Shown piece by piece: positions 34,852 to 44,500 of a DNA stretch of 64,000 nt. The notes under the pieces are model-generated. The model ran no database searches. It saw nothing but the letters and a program-made list of their open reading frames with translations, and had not been told where the DNA came from. Source of the stretch: Seonamhaeicola sp. ML3 (GTDB lineage Bacteria > Bacteroidota > Bacteroidia > Flavobacteriales > Flavobacteriaceae); assembly GCF_023273855.1 (NCBI RefSeq), contig NZ_CP096884.1:992001-1056000 (forward strand), written 5' to 3'. The position numbers and the translations under genes were made by a program. Every line of letters starts with the position of its first letter. Positions within the stretch are counted from its first letter, which is position 1.

Positions 34852-35283
34852 CTAAAGTGGCAGAAAGGATTTTCCTGTTATGATTTGATCTGCGGCATCC
34901 TTAATTTTCAAATTATTTAAATTTTTAAGTACTGTGTTTTTCGATGCGCTTAAAATATGATGCAGTGGGCAAGGTTTATTTTTATTACAGTTCTCCAGAC
35001 TCAACATACATGACAACAGTTTGTCATCGCCATCAATCGTCACTATAATGTCCATAATCGATGCTTCTAGGTTATTACTATTTAAATAAAAACCACCTTT
35101 TGGCCCCCTGGCTGAAGACACTATATCGGCATGTACCAATTGCTGTAACAGTTTTGCAATATAGGCTTGAGGAACATTTATTGGCTCAGCAATATCCTTT
35201 ACCATCACCTTGTACTCGCTAGTGGAATTAGCTGCCAAGTACAAAACAGCTTTAACCGCGTATTTTGAAGAATTTGAAAACAT
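34852..35283 (-). CDS. Rrf2-family regulator, probably iron-sulfur and NO-sensing
   Basis: 143 residues. Winged HTH of the Rrf2 family (YAVKAVLYLAAN, VPQAYIAKLLQQLV, ARGPKGGFYL). Three Cys at 92, 99 and 105 (C-x6-C-x5-C) match the cluster-binding pattern of IscR/NsrR regulators, with spacing closest to NsrR. It is divergent from a cytochrome c and a Ric repair protein, which fits a nitric-oxide response. Own and neighbour promoters share the 114-base gap with a dyad at 35333-35348. Confidence 0.85.
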   Translation of the reverse strand: MFSNSSKYAVKAVLYLAANSTSEYKVMVKDIAEPINVPQAYIAKLLQQLVHADIVSSARGPKGGFYLNSNNLEASIMDIIVTIDGDDKLLSCMLSLENCNKNKPCPLHHILSASKNTVLKNLNNLKIKDAADQIITGKSFLPL

Positions 35284-35332
35284 TTATTGTTAGGGATAAA
35301 TGGCGAATTTATAAGTTAAATATTATGTATTC

Positions 35333-35348
35333 CATGATCTTTATCATG
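35333..35348 (+). promoter_or_regulatory. Candidate operator in the Rrf2/cytochrome c gap
   Basis: CATGAT, CTTT, ATCATG: a perfect 6-base inverted repeat. The half TCATGTTT recurs at 35943-35950 before ric. It may be the Rrf2 site or that of a Crp/Fnr-type protein. Confidence 0.45.
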
Positions 35349-35397
35349 TTTAAAGGAAAATCTTATATTAGCTTTACAAACTCCAAACCGACATAAA

Positions 35398-35901
35398 ATG
35401 AGAACTATCTACGCAGTATTATTACTTTGTTTTGTCCTTTTTAACTGTGATAACAAATCGAAAAAAGAGGAAAAAGGGTTTACCTACGAAAACGAAACGA
35501 CCTCTACAGAATCTGAGAAATCTAAACAAGAGACAAGCACTCCTGAATCCATAGCAGTCGATATGTCTAATAAAGGCATTGGCCCAATACAGACGATGGA
35601 TATCTCTAAAAAAATTGATAAAAAATTGGCTAAAAACGGGAAAGAGACATTTTATAAACTCTGTACGGCTTGCCATAGACCTGATAAGAGGTTCATAGGC
35701 CCAGCTGTAGCTGGAATTTTAGACAGACGTTCTCCTGAATGGGTTATGAATATGATTTTAAACCCTGTTGAAATGATTCAAAAAGACCCCATAGCAAAAG
35801 CTTTAATGGTCGAGTATAATGGCGCACCGATGCCCAATCAAGGACTCTCTGAAGACGATGCAAGAGCTATCTTAGAGTATTTTAGAACCCTAAAACAGTA
35901 A
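35398..35901 (+). CDS. Class I cytochrome c, lipoprotein
   Basis: 167 residues. The N-terminal signal ends in VLFNC, a plausible lipobox, followed by a Lys/Glu/Ser-rich linker. The haem motif CTACH lies at about residue 93, and the sixth ligand Met is likely in GAPMPNQG (about 140). The chain ends with the usual C-terminal helix (ILEYFRTLKQ). It should sit on the periplasmic face of a membrane and carry electrons. Divergent from the Rrf2 regulator. Confidence 0.88.
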   Translation: MRTIYAVLLLCFVLFNCDNKSKKEEKGFTYENETTSTESEKSKQETSTPESIAVDMSNKGIGPIQTMDISKKIDKKLAKNGKETFYKLCTACHRPDKRFIGPAVAGILDRRSPEWVMNMILNPVEMIQKDPIAKALMVEYNGAPMPNQGLSEDDARAILEYFRTLKQ

Positions 35902-36022
35902 AACCTTACTCCTAGAATAAATTATTGGCAACCTAACAAATGTCATGTTTTCTACTTGAAATGAAGTCTACTTTTGAGTTTCCTTAAAAGAAGACAAAAA
36001 TATCCTTTATTATAAAAACGCA

Positions 36023-36739
36023 ATGAATACAATAGAAAACAAAACCGTAGCCGATATCGTTTCTCAAAATATAAAAACAGCACATATCTTTAAAAAATAT
36101 GGTATCGACTTTTGTTGTGGTGGCGGCATAACCATACAAAAGGCATGTGAGAAAAAAGACTTAGACTACAATCTTTTAGCTAAAGAACTTTTAGAAGTTG
36201 ACACGCCCTCTAAAGCATACGACTATAACTCTTGGGAATTAGATTTTTTAATTGATCATATTATTAATATCCACCATAGTTATGTAGAAGAATCCATTCC
36301 TTTAATTTTGGGGTATTCTAATAGAGTTGCTAAAGTGCATGGTCATCATTACACCGAGGTCGTTGAAATAAATAAACTATTTACCGAAGTTGCAAATGAA
36401 TTAGCTGCGCATCTAAAAAAAGAGGAATTGATATTATTTCCACACATAAAAAAGCTGTTAAAACTAAAAACACAAAACGCCGCTGTAGAGACACCTCCAT
36501 TTAAAACAGTAAACAACCCAATACAAATGATGGAGGAAGAACATGAAACTGCAGGCGATATTTTTAAAACCATAGCAGAACTAACCAACAACTATACCCC
36601 ACCAGAAGGTGCTTGCAATACTTTTAAAGCGCTCTATGCCAAACTTGAGGAGTTTGAACAGGATTTGCATCAGCATATTCATTTAGAAAACAATATTCTG
36701 CACAGAAAAGCAAAAGCTCTAGAATTAAGCTTTAATTAA
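36023..36739 (+). CDS. ric: Di-iron repair protein Ric (YtfE/ScdA)
   Basis: 238 residues. An N-terminal ScdA_N (DUF542) domain with the Cys-Cys motif KYGIDFCCGGG, then a hemerythrin-like four-helix domain with repeated His and Glu iron ligands (HIINIHHSYVEESIP, KVHGHHYTEV, AHLKKEELILFPHI, EEEHETAG, HIHLENNIL). Ric restores iron-sulfur clusters damaged by NO or oxidants. The Rrf2 neighbour and cytochrome support that role. Confidence 0.94.
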   Translation: MNTIENKTVADIVSQNIKTAHIFKKYGIDFCCGGGITIQKACEKKDLDYNLLAKELLEVDTPSKAYDYNSWELDFLIDHIINIHHSYVEESIPLILGYSNRVAKVHGHHYTEVVEINKLFTEVANELAAHLKKEELILFPHIKKLLKLKTQNAAVETPPFKTVNNPIQMMEEEHETAGDIFKTIAELTNNYTPPEGACNTFKALYAKLEEFEQDLHQHIHLENNILHRKAKALELSFN

Positions 36740-36776
36740 ACACCAGTAAATAAGAGGTGTTCGTATAACGAAAAGG

Positions 36777-37124
36777 TTAATAGCAATTGCGAAACCAGAC
36801 TTTCTGCCATTCGCGCCTTAAGATTAAAAACGACACCTCTTCTGCTAGTTTTATAGTATCGTCTCCTTGTAAAGATTTTATAGCTTTTTCAGGAACATCA
36901 ATTATGTACAATAAGTTCAAATAATCGGCAAATTTCTCTTGAATGAGTTTGTAGACGGCTTCATGAAGTAGTAGTTTTAAACTGGATGGTAAAATATCCT
37001 CATGAAAGTCTAAATCTAAGTTAGCCAACAAGAAGTCTTTGTTCAGTTGGTGCACTAACTTTTTATATAAATTTAGATGGTTGGCTTCTTCTACTAAAGC
37101 ATCAAAAGTTGAGGGTAATTGCAT
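36777..37124 (-). CDS. Conserved hypothetical protein coupled to polyprenyl synthase
   Basis: 115 residues, all helical in appearance, without signal peptide or known motif. It begins on the last base of the upstream stop (TAATG overlap), so translation is coupled to the polyprenyl synthase. It looks like a small cytoplasmic protein with a conserved place next to this gene in flavobacteria. Function unknown. Confidence 0.6.
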   Translation of the reverse strand: MQLPSTFDALVEEANHLNLYKKLVHQLNKDFLLANLDLDFHEDILPSSLKLLLHEAVYKLIQEKFADYLNLLYIIDVPEKAIKSLQGDDTIKLAEEVSFLILRREWQKVWFRNCY

Positions 37125-38107
37125 TATACACTTCTACGCATTAATCCGTTCCCAAAATCTATGAGTAACTGTTTTTTGTCTTTAGAAATATTCAAATGTT
37201 CTAAAGCAGCAAATGCTTTTTTGGTATAATCCTCAACCGCTTGTTTAGTGGCTTCACTGGCTCCTGTAGTCTTAAAAAGCTCTTTAACTACAAAAACTTT
37301 TTCATCTGTCTTATCTGTTTCAGAATTAAATAGTTTAACGAGCCTTGAGCGTTCATTTTCAGATGCAAACTCTAGAGCCTTGAGATATAGATAGGTTTTT
37401 TTGTTTTCAATAATATCACCCCCAACTTGTTTACCAAAGGTTTCGGGATTACCAAAAGCATCCAGATAATCATCTTGCAATTGAAACGCAATACCTAAAT
37501 GTCTTCCAAATTCATAAATGTAATCTTGGTCTTGCTCTGAAGCACCAGCAATAATGGCTCCCATTTTCATTGCGGCCGCCACTAAAACAGATGTTTTGTA
37601 TTCAATCATTTTAAGATACTCGGGGATGGTAACATCGTTTCTGTTCTCGAAATCGACATCGTATTGTTGCCCTTCACATACCTCGATAGCCGTTTTACTT
37701 AACAATTTGCTTAATGCCTTATAAACACCAGGCTCGTAATCCTCTAATAACTGATACGTAAGGATAAGCATGGTATCACCCGATAAAATTCCCGTATTTA
37801 TATCCCATTTTTCATGCACAGTGGTATGACCTCGGCGAAGCGGGGCATCATCCATAATATCGTCATGCACAAGTGTGAAATTATGAAAGACTTCCACACT
37901 AGCTGCAGCGGGAAGGGCCTCTTTATGATGTCCGCCAAAAATATCGGCGGTCATTAAAGTTAAAACAGGACGTAGCCGCTTACCTCCTAGATTTAAAATA
38001 TAGGCTATGGGTTCGTATAATCCTTTGGGTTCTTTGGCAACAGAAGATTTGGTGTACGCGTTCAAGAAAGACAAAAACGCTTCTTGGTATTTTTCTATAG
38101 ATAGCAT
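37124..38107 (-). CDS. Trans-polyprenyl diphosphate synthase
   Basis: 327 residues from the ATG at 38107. The longer frame from a TTG at 38125 adds an unlikely N terminus. The first Asp-rich motif is LVHDDIMDDAPLRRG and the second QLQDDYLDAFG, which bind magnesium-diphosphate. GGKRLRP is the usual basic motif. Makes geranylgeranyl or longer prenyl diphosphates for quinones or carotenoids; chain length cannot be read with certainty. Confidence 0.93.
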   Translation of the reverse strand: MLSIEKYQEAFLSFLNAYTKSSVAKEPKGLYEPIAYILNLGGKRLRPVLTLMTADIFGGHHKEALPAAASVEVFHNFTLVHDDIMDDAPLRRGHTTVHEKWDINTGILSGDTMLILTYQLLEDYEPGVYKALSKLLSKTAIEVCEGQQYDVDFENRNDVTIPEYLKMIEYKTSVLVAAAMKMGAIIAGASEQDQDYIYEFGRHLGIAFQLQDDYLDAFGNPETFGKQVGGDIIENKKTYLYLKALEFASENERSRLVKLFNSETDKTDEKVFVVKELFKTTGASEATKQAVEDYTKKAFAALEHLNISKDKKQLLIDFGNGLMRRSV

Positions 38108-38181
38108 TAAACAAAAATAAAGCAATTCAATGTATTAAAATACTATAAGGTAAACTAAGTGTTAAAAAAACGTAAAACTTA

Positions 38182-38221
38182 GGAAACTTTTTTTGTTTTA
38201 TAAGTTTCCGCTCTATATTTG
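38182..38221 (+). promoter_or_regulatory. tetR promoter with an inverted repeat in the spacer
   Basis: TTTG at 38192-38195, 18 bases, TATATTTG at 38214-38221. GGAAACTT (38182-38189) and AAGTTTCC (38202-38209) are a perfect 8-base inverted repeat spanning the -33 box and spacer, the right place for TetR autorepression. Confidence 0.6.
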
Positions 38222-38231
38222 CACCCTGATT

Positions 38232-38837
38232 ATGAGAGAAAAGATAATACACAAGGCAGCCGATTTATTTTTAAATTTTGGATTTAAAAGTGTTACCATG
38301 GATGATATTGCCAACGAAATGGCCATATCCAAAAAAACCATATACGTACACTTTGCCAACAAAACAAAACTAGTCGAGGCCGTAACTTTTTCAATTTTTG
38401 AAAATGTGTGCGAGGGAATTGATGGTATTTGTAATACTTCAGAAAACCCTATACAGGAGCTTTACGATATAAAAATGTTTGTGTTACATTATTTAAAGAA
38501 CGAGAAAAGCTCACCCCAGTTTCAATTAAAAAAGTATTATCCGCAAATACATACTCAACTTACATTAAAGCAATTCGATAAAATGTATGGCTCGGTTAAA
38601 GACAGCCTGCAAAATGGTATAGATACAGGCTTGTTTAGACAGGCTATTGATGTGGACTTTATTGCTAGGATGTATTTTAACGGAATGACCGGTATTAAAG
38701 ACCAAACTATTTTCCCTTTAGACAGATTTGACATGGAATACCTAATCGAAAGTTATTTGGAATATCATTTAAGAGCCATTGTTACCGATAAGGGACTGGA
38801 AATACTAAATACGTTTACTAAAGAAAATCAATCATAA
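38232..38837 (+). CDS. TetR-family regulator of the efflux operon
   Basis: 201 residues from ATG 38232, which follows the -7 box by 10 bases. The longer frame would begin inside the promoter. N-terminal HTH: KAADLFLNFGFKSVTMDDIA, then MAISKKTIYVHFANKTKLVE. The ligand domain is typical in size. It lies 61 bases before the TolC gene and most likely represses the pump genes and itself; the inducer is unknown. Confidence 0.9.
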   Translation: MREKIIHKAADLFLNFGFKSVTMDDIANEMAISKKTIYVHFANKTKLVEAVTFSIFENVCEGIDGICNTSENPIQELYDIKMFVLHYLKNEKSSPQFQLKKYYPQIHTQLTLKQFDKMYGSVKDSLQNGIDTGLFRQAIDVDFIARMYFNGMTGIKDQTIFPLDRFDMEYLIESYLEYHLRAIVTDKGLEILNTFTKENQS

Positions 38838-38898
38838 AACAAAGCCATAATGAGCATATCATTTTGGTAATGTGGAACTATTAAATCAAAATCAAAAC

Positions 38899-40245
38899 AT
38901 GAAAAACAAACTAATTTTAACACTTAGTTTATTTTGCACACTCTTTGTCTTTTCTCAGGAAAGTACCCATAGTTTTACTCTAGAAAAAGCTGTTGACTAT
39001 GCCTTAGAGCATAATAGAAATGCTAAAAATGCTTCTTTAGATATACAAGCTGCAGAGAAGCAAAAATGGGAAGCCACAGCAACCGGACTACCGCAAATAA
39101 GTGCAAGTATAGACTATCAAAACTTTTTAAAGCAACCGGTTTCTGTTATTCCTGCCGAATTTTTTGGTGGAAACCCCGGAGAGTTCGCTGAAGTCATATT
39201 TGGTACCCAACAAAACGTTAATGCCTTTGCTAAAATTGACCAGAAAATTTTTGACGGTTCTTACCTAGTTGGGCTTCAATCGGCCAAAGTGTTTTTAGAG
39301 ATTTCTAAAAATGCCAAAGAAAAAACAGATTTAGAAGTCCGTAAAGCAGTAATAAACGCTTACGGAAATGTTCTTCTTGCCGAGGAAAGCATCAAGATTT
39401 TAGAACGCAATATTAAACTTCTTAAGGAAAACCTAGATGAAACTACCAAGATTTACAAAAACGGTTTGGAAGAAGAAGAAAGTGTAGAACAACTACAAAT
39501 TACACTCTCTAGTGTTGAGAGTAATTTAAACAACACTTCTCGATTAAAGTCTTTAGCTTACCAAATGCTCAACATCACGTTAGGCCTTGATATTAATTCC
39601 AATACCATTTTAATGGATAACTTGGAAAGTTTAACGTCGCAACACATTAACTTATCTTTATTAAGCACCGAGGATAATATTGAAAACAGCGTAGACTATA
39701 GAATCGCCAAAAACGATGAAAAATCGAAAGAACTCCTCCTTAAATTAGAGAAGAGTAAAGCCTTACCTACGCTAAATGCTTTCTTAAACGGTGGTTATTC
39801 TTCTTTTAGTAATGAGTTCAATTTTACAGATAGCAATCAGCCTTGGTTTGGATCCTCGCTTTTGGGAATTAACATGCGCGTACCCATATTTAGTAGTTTA
39901 GGCAGAAGTGCCGCAACTCAGCGTGCTAAAATAAACCTTGAAAAAGCCAAACAAGATTTATCTGAAGTTGAGCAAAAACTAAAACTTCAAATTGCATCTG
40001 CAAAAAGTAACTATCAATTTGCAATCGAAGATTACGAAAACAAAAAAAGCAACTTAAACCTTGCCGAGCGTATAGAATCTAAAAACCAAACTAAGTTTTT
40101 TGAAGGCATAGCGTCAAGTTTTGAGTTAAGACAAGCACAAAATCAGCTCTACAGCTCACAGCAAGAATACTTGCAATCTATGCTCGATGTTATCAATAAA
40201 AAAGCAGAATTAGAAACTGTACTAAACACCGTTAATAATAACTAA
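38899..40245 (+). CDS. TolC-family outer-membrane efflux protein
   Basis: 448 residues from the ATG at 38899; the GTG at 38872 would put extra polar residues before the signal peptide (MKNKLILTLSLFCTLFVFSQ). Two repeats of strands and long coiled helices match the TolC fold; helices such as TQRAKINLEKAKQDLSEVEQ are clear. It forms the outer-membrane channel of the pump and lies 14 bases before the adaptor gene. Confidence 0.92.
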   Translation: MKNKLILTLSLFCTLFVFSQESTHSFTLEKAVDYALEHNRNAKNASLDIQAAEKQKWEATATGLPQISASIDYQNFLKQPVSVIPAEFFGGNPGEFAEVIFGTQQNVNAFAKIDQKIFDGSYLVGLQSAKVFLEISKNAKEKTDLEVRKAVINAYGNVLLAEESIKILERNIKLLKENLDETTKIYKNGLEEEESVEQLQITLSSVESNLNNTSRLKSLAYQMLNITLGLDINSNTILMDNLESLTSQHINLSLLSTEDNIENSVDYRIAKNDEKSKELLLKLEKSKALPTLNAFLNGGYSSFSNEFNFTDSNQPWFGSSLLGINMRVPIFSSLGRSAATQRAKINLEKAKQDLSEVEQKLKLQIASAKSNYQFAIEDYENKKSNLNLAERIESKNQTKFFEGIASSFELRQAQNQLYSSQQEYLQSMLDVINKKAELETVLNTVNNN

Positions 40246-40259
40246 ATATCAATCATAAA

Positions 40260-41435
40260 ATGAAAAAAATATATTCACTATTTATCGTTGCTACTTTACT
40301 AGTTTCTTGTGGAGGCGATAAAAACGTTTCAGTTGAAGACCTGATAACTTCAGGAGATTTAAAAGAAATAAGAGCTAAGAAAGCCGCTTTAGACGAAGAA
40401 CAAAAAACGCTTAGCGCTAATATTAAACTTTTAGAAGATAAAATAAAAGAACTGGACCCTCAGCAAAAAATACCTTTAGTGACCACTTTTAAAACTAACG
40501 AAGAAGTATTTACACACTTTGTGGAACTTCAAGGGAATGTAACCACCAAACAAAATGTAGTAATTAATGCTGAATTTGGAGGTGTACTAACCCAAGTTTA
40601 CGTAAAAGAAGGACAGCGTGTTTCCAAAGGACAATTGTTAGCCAAAATTGATGATGGCGGACTAAGCCAACAGCTCACTCAAATAGAAATCCAAAGAGAT
40701 TTAGCCAAAACAACTTTTGAACGCCAAGAAAGACTATGGAACCAAAAAATAGGTAGCGAACTACAATATTTACAAGCTAAAGCTAGCTACGAAGCTAAGC
40801 TACAAGCTGCAAAACAACTAAAACAGCAAATTGCCAAAACAAAAGTAACGGCCCCATTTACGGGTACAATCGATGATATCATTTCAGACCCAGGTACAGT
40901 AGTTGCTCCAGGGCAATCACCAATTTTTAGAATTGTTAATCTTAAAGATATGTATATCGAAACCGATGTTCCAGAAAGTTATATTTCTAGCATAACCAAA
41001 GGAAAAGAGGTTATCGTAGATTTCCCTATCCTCGGAAAAGAGATAGACACAAAAATACGTCAAGCAGGAAACTTTATAAATCCAGCAAACAGGACGTTTA
41101 AGATTCAAGTGCCTATAGATAATACAACAGGGTTAATCAAGCCAAACCTTACTGCAAAACTTAAAATAAACGATTATACCAGTGAAAAAGCCATACTTAT
41201 TCCTTTAAGTATTATTTCAGAAAATGCAAAGGGCGAGCAGTATGTATATACTATTATCGACAAAGCCAATAGTAAAGGTAAGGTTAAGCGCGTTATTATA
41301 ACTCCTGGTAAAACCCAAGGTGACGATATAGAAATTTTATCTGGACTTACTAGCAATATGGAAGTAATTAATGATGGTGCAAGGACTGTAAAAGACGGAC
41401 AAGAGGTAAAGGTTAAAGCCATGAATCAGGGATAA
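40260..41435 (+). CDS. Periplasmic adaptor of an RND efflux pump, lipoprotein
   Basis: 391 residues. Lipobox TLLVSCGG, so inner-membrane anchored by lipid. A Lys/Glu coiled coil at residues 35-70 precedes the HlyD-type barrel-sandwich halves (GGVLTQVYVKEGQRVSKGQL and KVTAPFTGTIDDIISDPG) around a helical hairpin. It links the RND permease to TolC. Same operon as tolC and the permease, with a palindromic repeat after it. Confidence 0.93.
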   Translation: MKKIYSLFIVATLLVSCGGDKNVSVEDLITSGDLKEIRAKKAALDEEQKTLSANIKLLEDKIKELDPQQKIPLVTTFKTNEEVFTHFVELQGNVTTKQNVVINAEFGGVLTQVYVKEGQRVSKGQLLAKIDDGGLSQQLTQIEIQRDLAKTTFERQERLWNQKIGSELQYLQAKASYEAKLQAAKQLKQQIAKTKVTAPFTGTIDDIISDPGTVVAPGQSPIFRIVNLKDMYIETDVPESYISSITKGKEVIVDFPILGKEIDTKIRQAGNFINPANRTFKIQVPIDNTTGLIKPNLTAKLKINDYTSEKAILIPLSIISENAKGEQYVYTIIDKANSKGKVKRVIITPGKTQGDDIEILSGLTSNMEVINDGARTVKDGQEVKVKAMNQG

Positions 41436-41452
41436 GACAAGCAACAAAATAG

Positions 41453-41533
41453 TTGTCATTCCTGCGAAGGTAGGAGTCTATAAAAGATTAACAATCAACA
41501 TAATGTGGATTCCCGCTTACACAGGAATGACAA
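41453..41533 (+). repeat. GTCAT-ended intergenic palindrome, copy 2
   Basis: TTGTCATTCCTG (41453-41464) and CAGGAATGACAA (41522-41533) are perfect inverted ends; similarity continues inward with mismatches (GGAGTC against GGAATC). It lies inside the efflux operon, between adaptor and permease. Related in its ends to the element at 8422-8508. Confidence 0.65.
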
Positions 41534-41546
41534 AAAAGATATAATC

Positions 41547-44500
41547 ATGAGCAAAAAGAAAAAAAACAATAAAAAGGTAGATAAGGAATTTGGCTTATCA
41601 TCATGGGCTATTGGTAACAAAACCACCATGTATGTTTTAATTGCCGTAATTCTTATTCTAGGTGCTGGCGCATATTTTGGTATGCCTAGAGAAAACTTTC
41701 CGGAAATAAAGGAAACTAAAATCTATATTAGTTCTGTTTATCCCGGGAATACTGCCGAAGATATAGAAAAACTAATCACAGACCCAATCGAAGACCGGCT
41801 TAAAACGGTGAGCAACGTTGTAGAAATAACCTCAACATCTCAAGAAGATTACTCTATAGTTGTCGTTGAATTCGATGAAGATATTTCGGTAGAAGCGGCC
41901 AAACAAAAAGTAAAAGACGAAGTTGACTCTGAAACAGCAAGCGAAGACTGGCCAACGTTTAATGGCGCAAAGGTAGAACCAAATGTTTTCGACCTTAGTA
42001 TGTCTGAAGAAATGCCTATTCTTAACATTAACATCTCTGGTGATTATCCCGTAGAAAAGCTGAAAGAATACGGTGAATATCTTGAGGAAGAAATTGAAGG
42101 GTTGCTTGAAATCAAACAAGTTGATATTCGTGGCGCTCAAGACAAAGAGGTTGAAGTCGCTGTAGATATCTACAAAATGATGGCGGCTAAAGTAAGTTTC
42201 GATGATATCATAGGTACGATAAGCCGTGAGAATATGACCATGTCTGCCGGCAACTTAATTGCGAGTGGCCAACGCAGAACAATTAGGATTATTGGCGAAA
42301 TAGAAGACCCTAAAGAACTTGAGAGTTTTGTTGTAAAATCAGAACACAATAACCCTATTTACCTAAAAGACATTGCCAAAGTCTCTTTTAGAGAAGAAGA
42401 CCGAACCACTTACGCCAGAGAATTTGGTCATCCTGTGGTTATGTTAGATGTTAAAAAACGTGCCGGTAAAAACATGGTTGCCGCCGCAGAACAAATTCAG
42501 GAGATTGTTAAAACAGCTATTGCAGAGGTTTTTCCTCCAGATTTAGAAGTTTCCATCTCTAACGATCAATCGTCTAAAACCATTGGTCAAGTTGATGATT
42601 TGGTAAACAATATCATATTTGGAATCTTACTTGTGGTTACTGTACTTATGTTCTTCCTTGGGTTCAAAAATGCCCTTTTCGTTGGTTTTGCAATTCCTAT
42701 GTCGATGTTCATGTCACTTATGATCTTAAGTTTTATGGGCTTCACCATGAATACCATGATTCTTTTTGGACTGATTATGGGACTTGGAATGCTTGTAGAT
42801 AATGGTATTGTTTTGGTTGAAAACGTTTATCGTCTCATGAGTGAGGAAGGCCTATCTAGAATCGAGGCCGCCAAAAAAGGGATTGGCGAAATTGCCTTTC
42901 CCATCATAATTTCTACCGCTACCACTGTGGCTGCTTTTATTCCTTTGGGAATGTGGCCTGGGGTTATGGGTGAATTCATGATTTATTTCCCAAAAACATT
43001 AGGTGTGGTACTTGGCTCGTCATTATTCGTTGCTATTTTCTTCAATTCGGTTTTGGTATCTCGCTACATGACAATCGAAGACAAAGAAATGCCGCTTAAG
43101 AACATCATCCAATTATCGCTTATTATTGGAGGTATAGGTTTGTTAATACTCCTTTTTGGAGGTAGCGCAAGAGGTTTGGGTACGGTTATGATTTTTACTG
43201 TTATTCTACTATGGCTGTACCGAATTGCCCTAAGAAATTGGGCTAACGGATTCCAGAATAAAGTCCTTCCAAAATGGGAAGCCTTTTATGAAAAAGTGTT
43301 ACGTGGTGCCTTTAAAGGCCGATGGCCAATTGCAATTACGGTTGGTACTTTCGCTTTGTTAATCATTGCCTTTATGGGCTTCGGAATGTCCATTGAAAGC
43401 CAGCGCACCAAAGTGGAATTTTTTCCAGACAATACACCTAACCAGATTATAGTATACATAGAATACCCCGAGGGTACAGATATTACTAAAACAAATGCCA
43501 TTACCAAGGACATTGAAAAGCAGGTTTATGAAATTATAAAGAGTTCGGAATATATGGACGGTAATTTTAATTTCTTAACCGAGAGTGCCGTATCTCAAGT
43601 TGGTGAAGGTGCTGGAAATCCGCAAACAGATGGTGGTTCGCAAGCTGAAATGCCTCATCGCAGTAAAATTACGGCTACTATGCGCGAGTACAAATTCCGA
43701 AAAGGTGCCGATAGTAATGAACTCCTTAAAAAAGTACAGGAAGAACTAAAAGACATTTATCCCGGTGTAGCGATTTCGGTCGAAAAAGACCCTATTGGTC
43801 CGCCTGTTGGATACCCCATAAATATAGAACTGGAAGGTGATGATTATTCCGAATTAATTGCAACCGCAGAGAAAATGCGAAACTTTATTAATTCCAAGAA
43901 TATTCAAGGTATCGACGAATTAAAAATCGATGTAAACAAGTCTAAACCTTCCATGCAAGTTGTGGTAGACCGCAAAAAAGCAGGGGAACTGGGCGTTAAT
44001 GCCGGACAAGTAGGACAGCAATTACGAAACTCTATTTTTGGAGCTAAAGCGGGTATCTATAAAGAAGATGGTGAAGACTACGATATTTATGTGCGTTTTA
44101 ATGAAGAAAACAGATATAATACCAGTGCGCTTTTCAACCAAAAAATTACGTTCAGGGATATGGCTACAGGGCAAATAAAGGAGATTCCTGTTTCTGCCGT
44201 AACCAAACAAAGCAATGCCTCTGGATATAATGCTATAAAGCATAGAGATGTTAAACGTGTGGTAACCTTATACTCTGCACTGGCTCCAGGGTTTACAGAT
44301 GCAGCGGCCATTGTTTCACAAATTCAGGCAGAAATGGATAATTTCACCGAGCAACCCGAAACTGTTAAAGTAGATTATACAGGGCAAATTGAAGAACAAG
44401 CAAAACAAATGAGTTTCTTAATGGGTGCGTTTTTCGCTGGCTTAGGTTTAATTTTCTTCCTATTGATTTTCCAATTTAACTCAGTATCAAAACCCGCTAT

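Noticed and set aside
38112-38119. TATTTTTG as -7 box of the polyprenyl synthase
   Set aside because: Only 4 bases before the ATG, which would put the transcription start at or after the start codon; probably chance in AT-rich DNA.
41505-41546. Upstream extension of the RND permease (14 extra codons)
   Set aside because: These codons fall inside the GTCAT palindrome; the ATG at 41547 starts the basic leader typical of the family.
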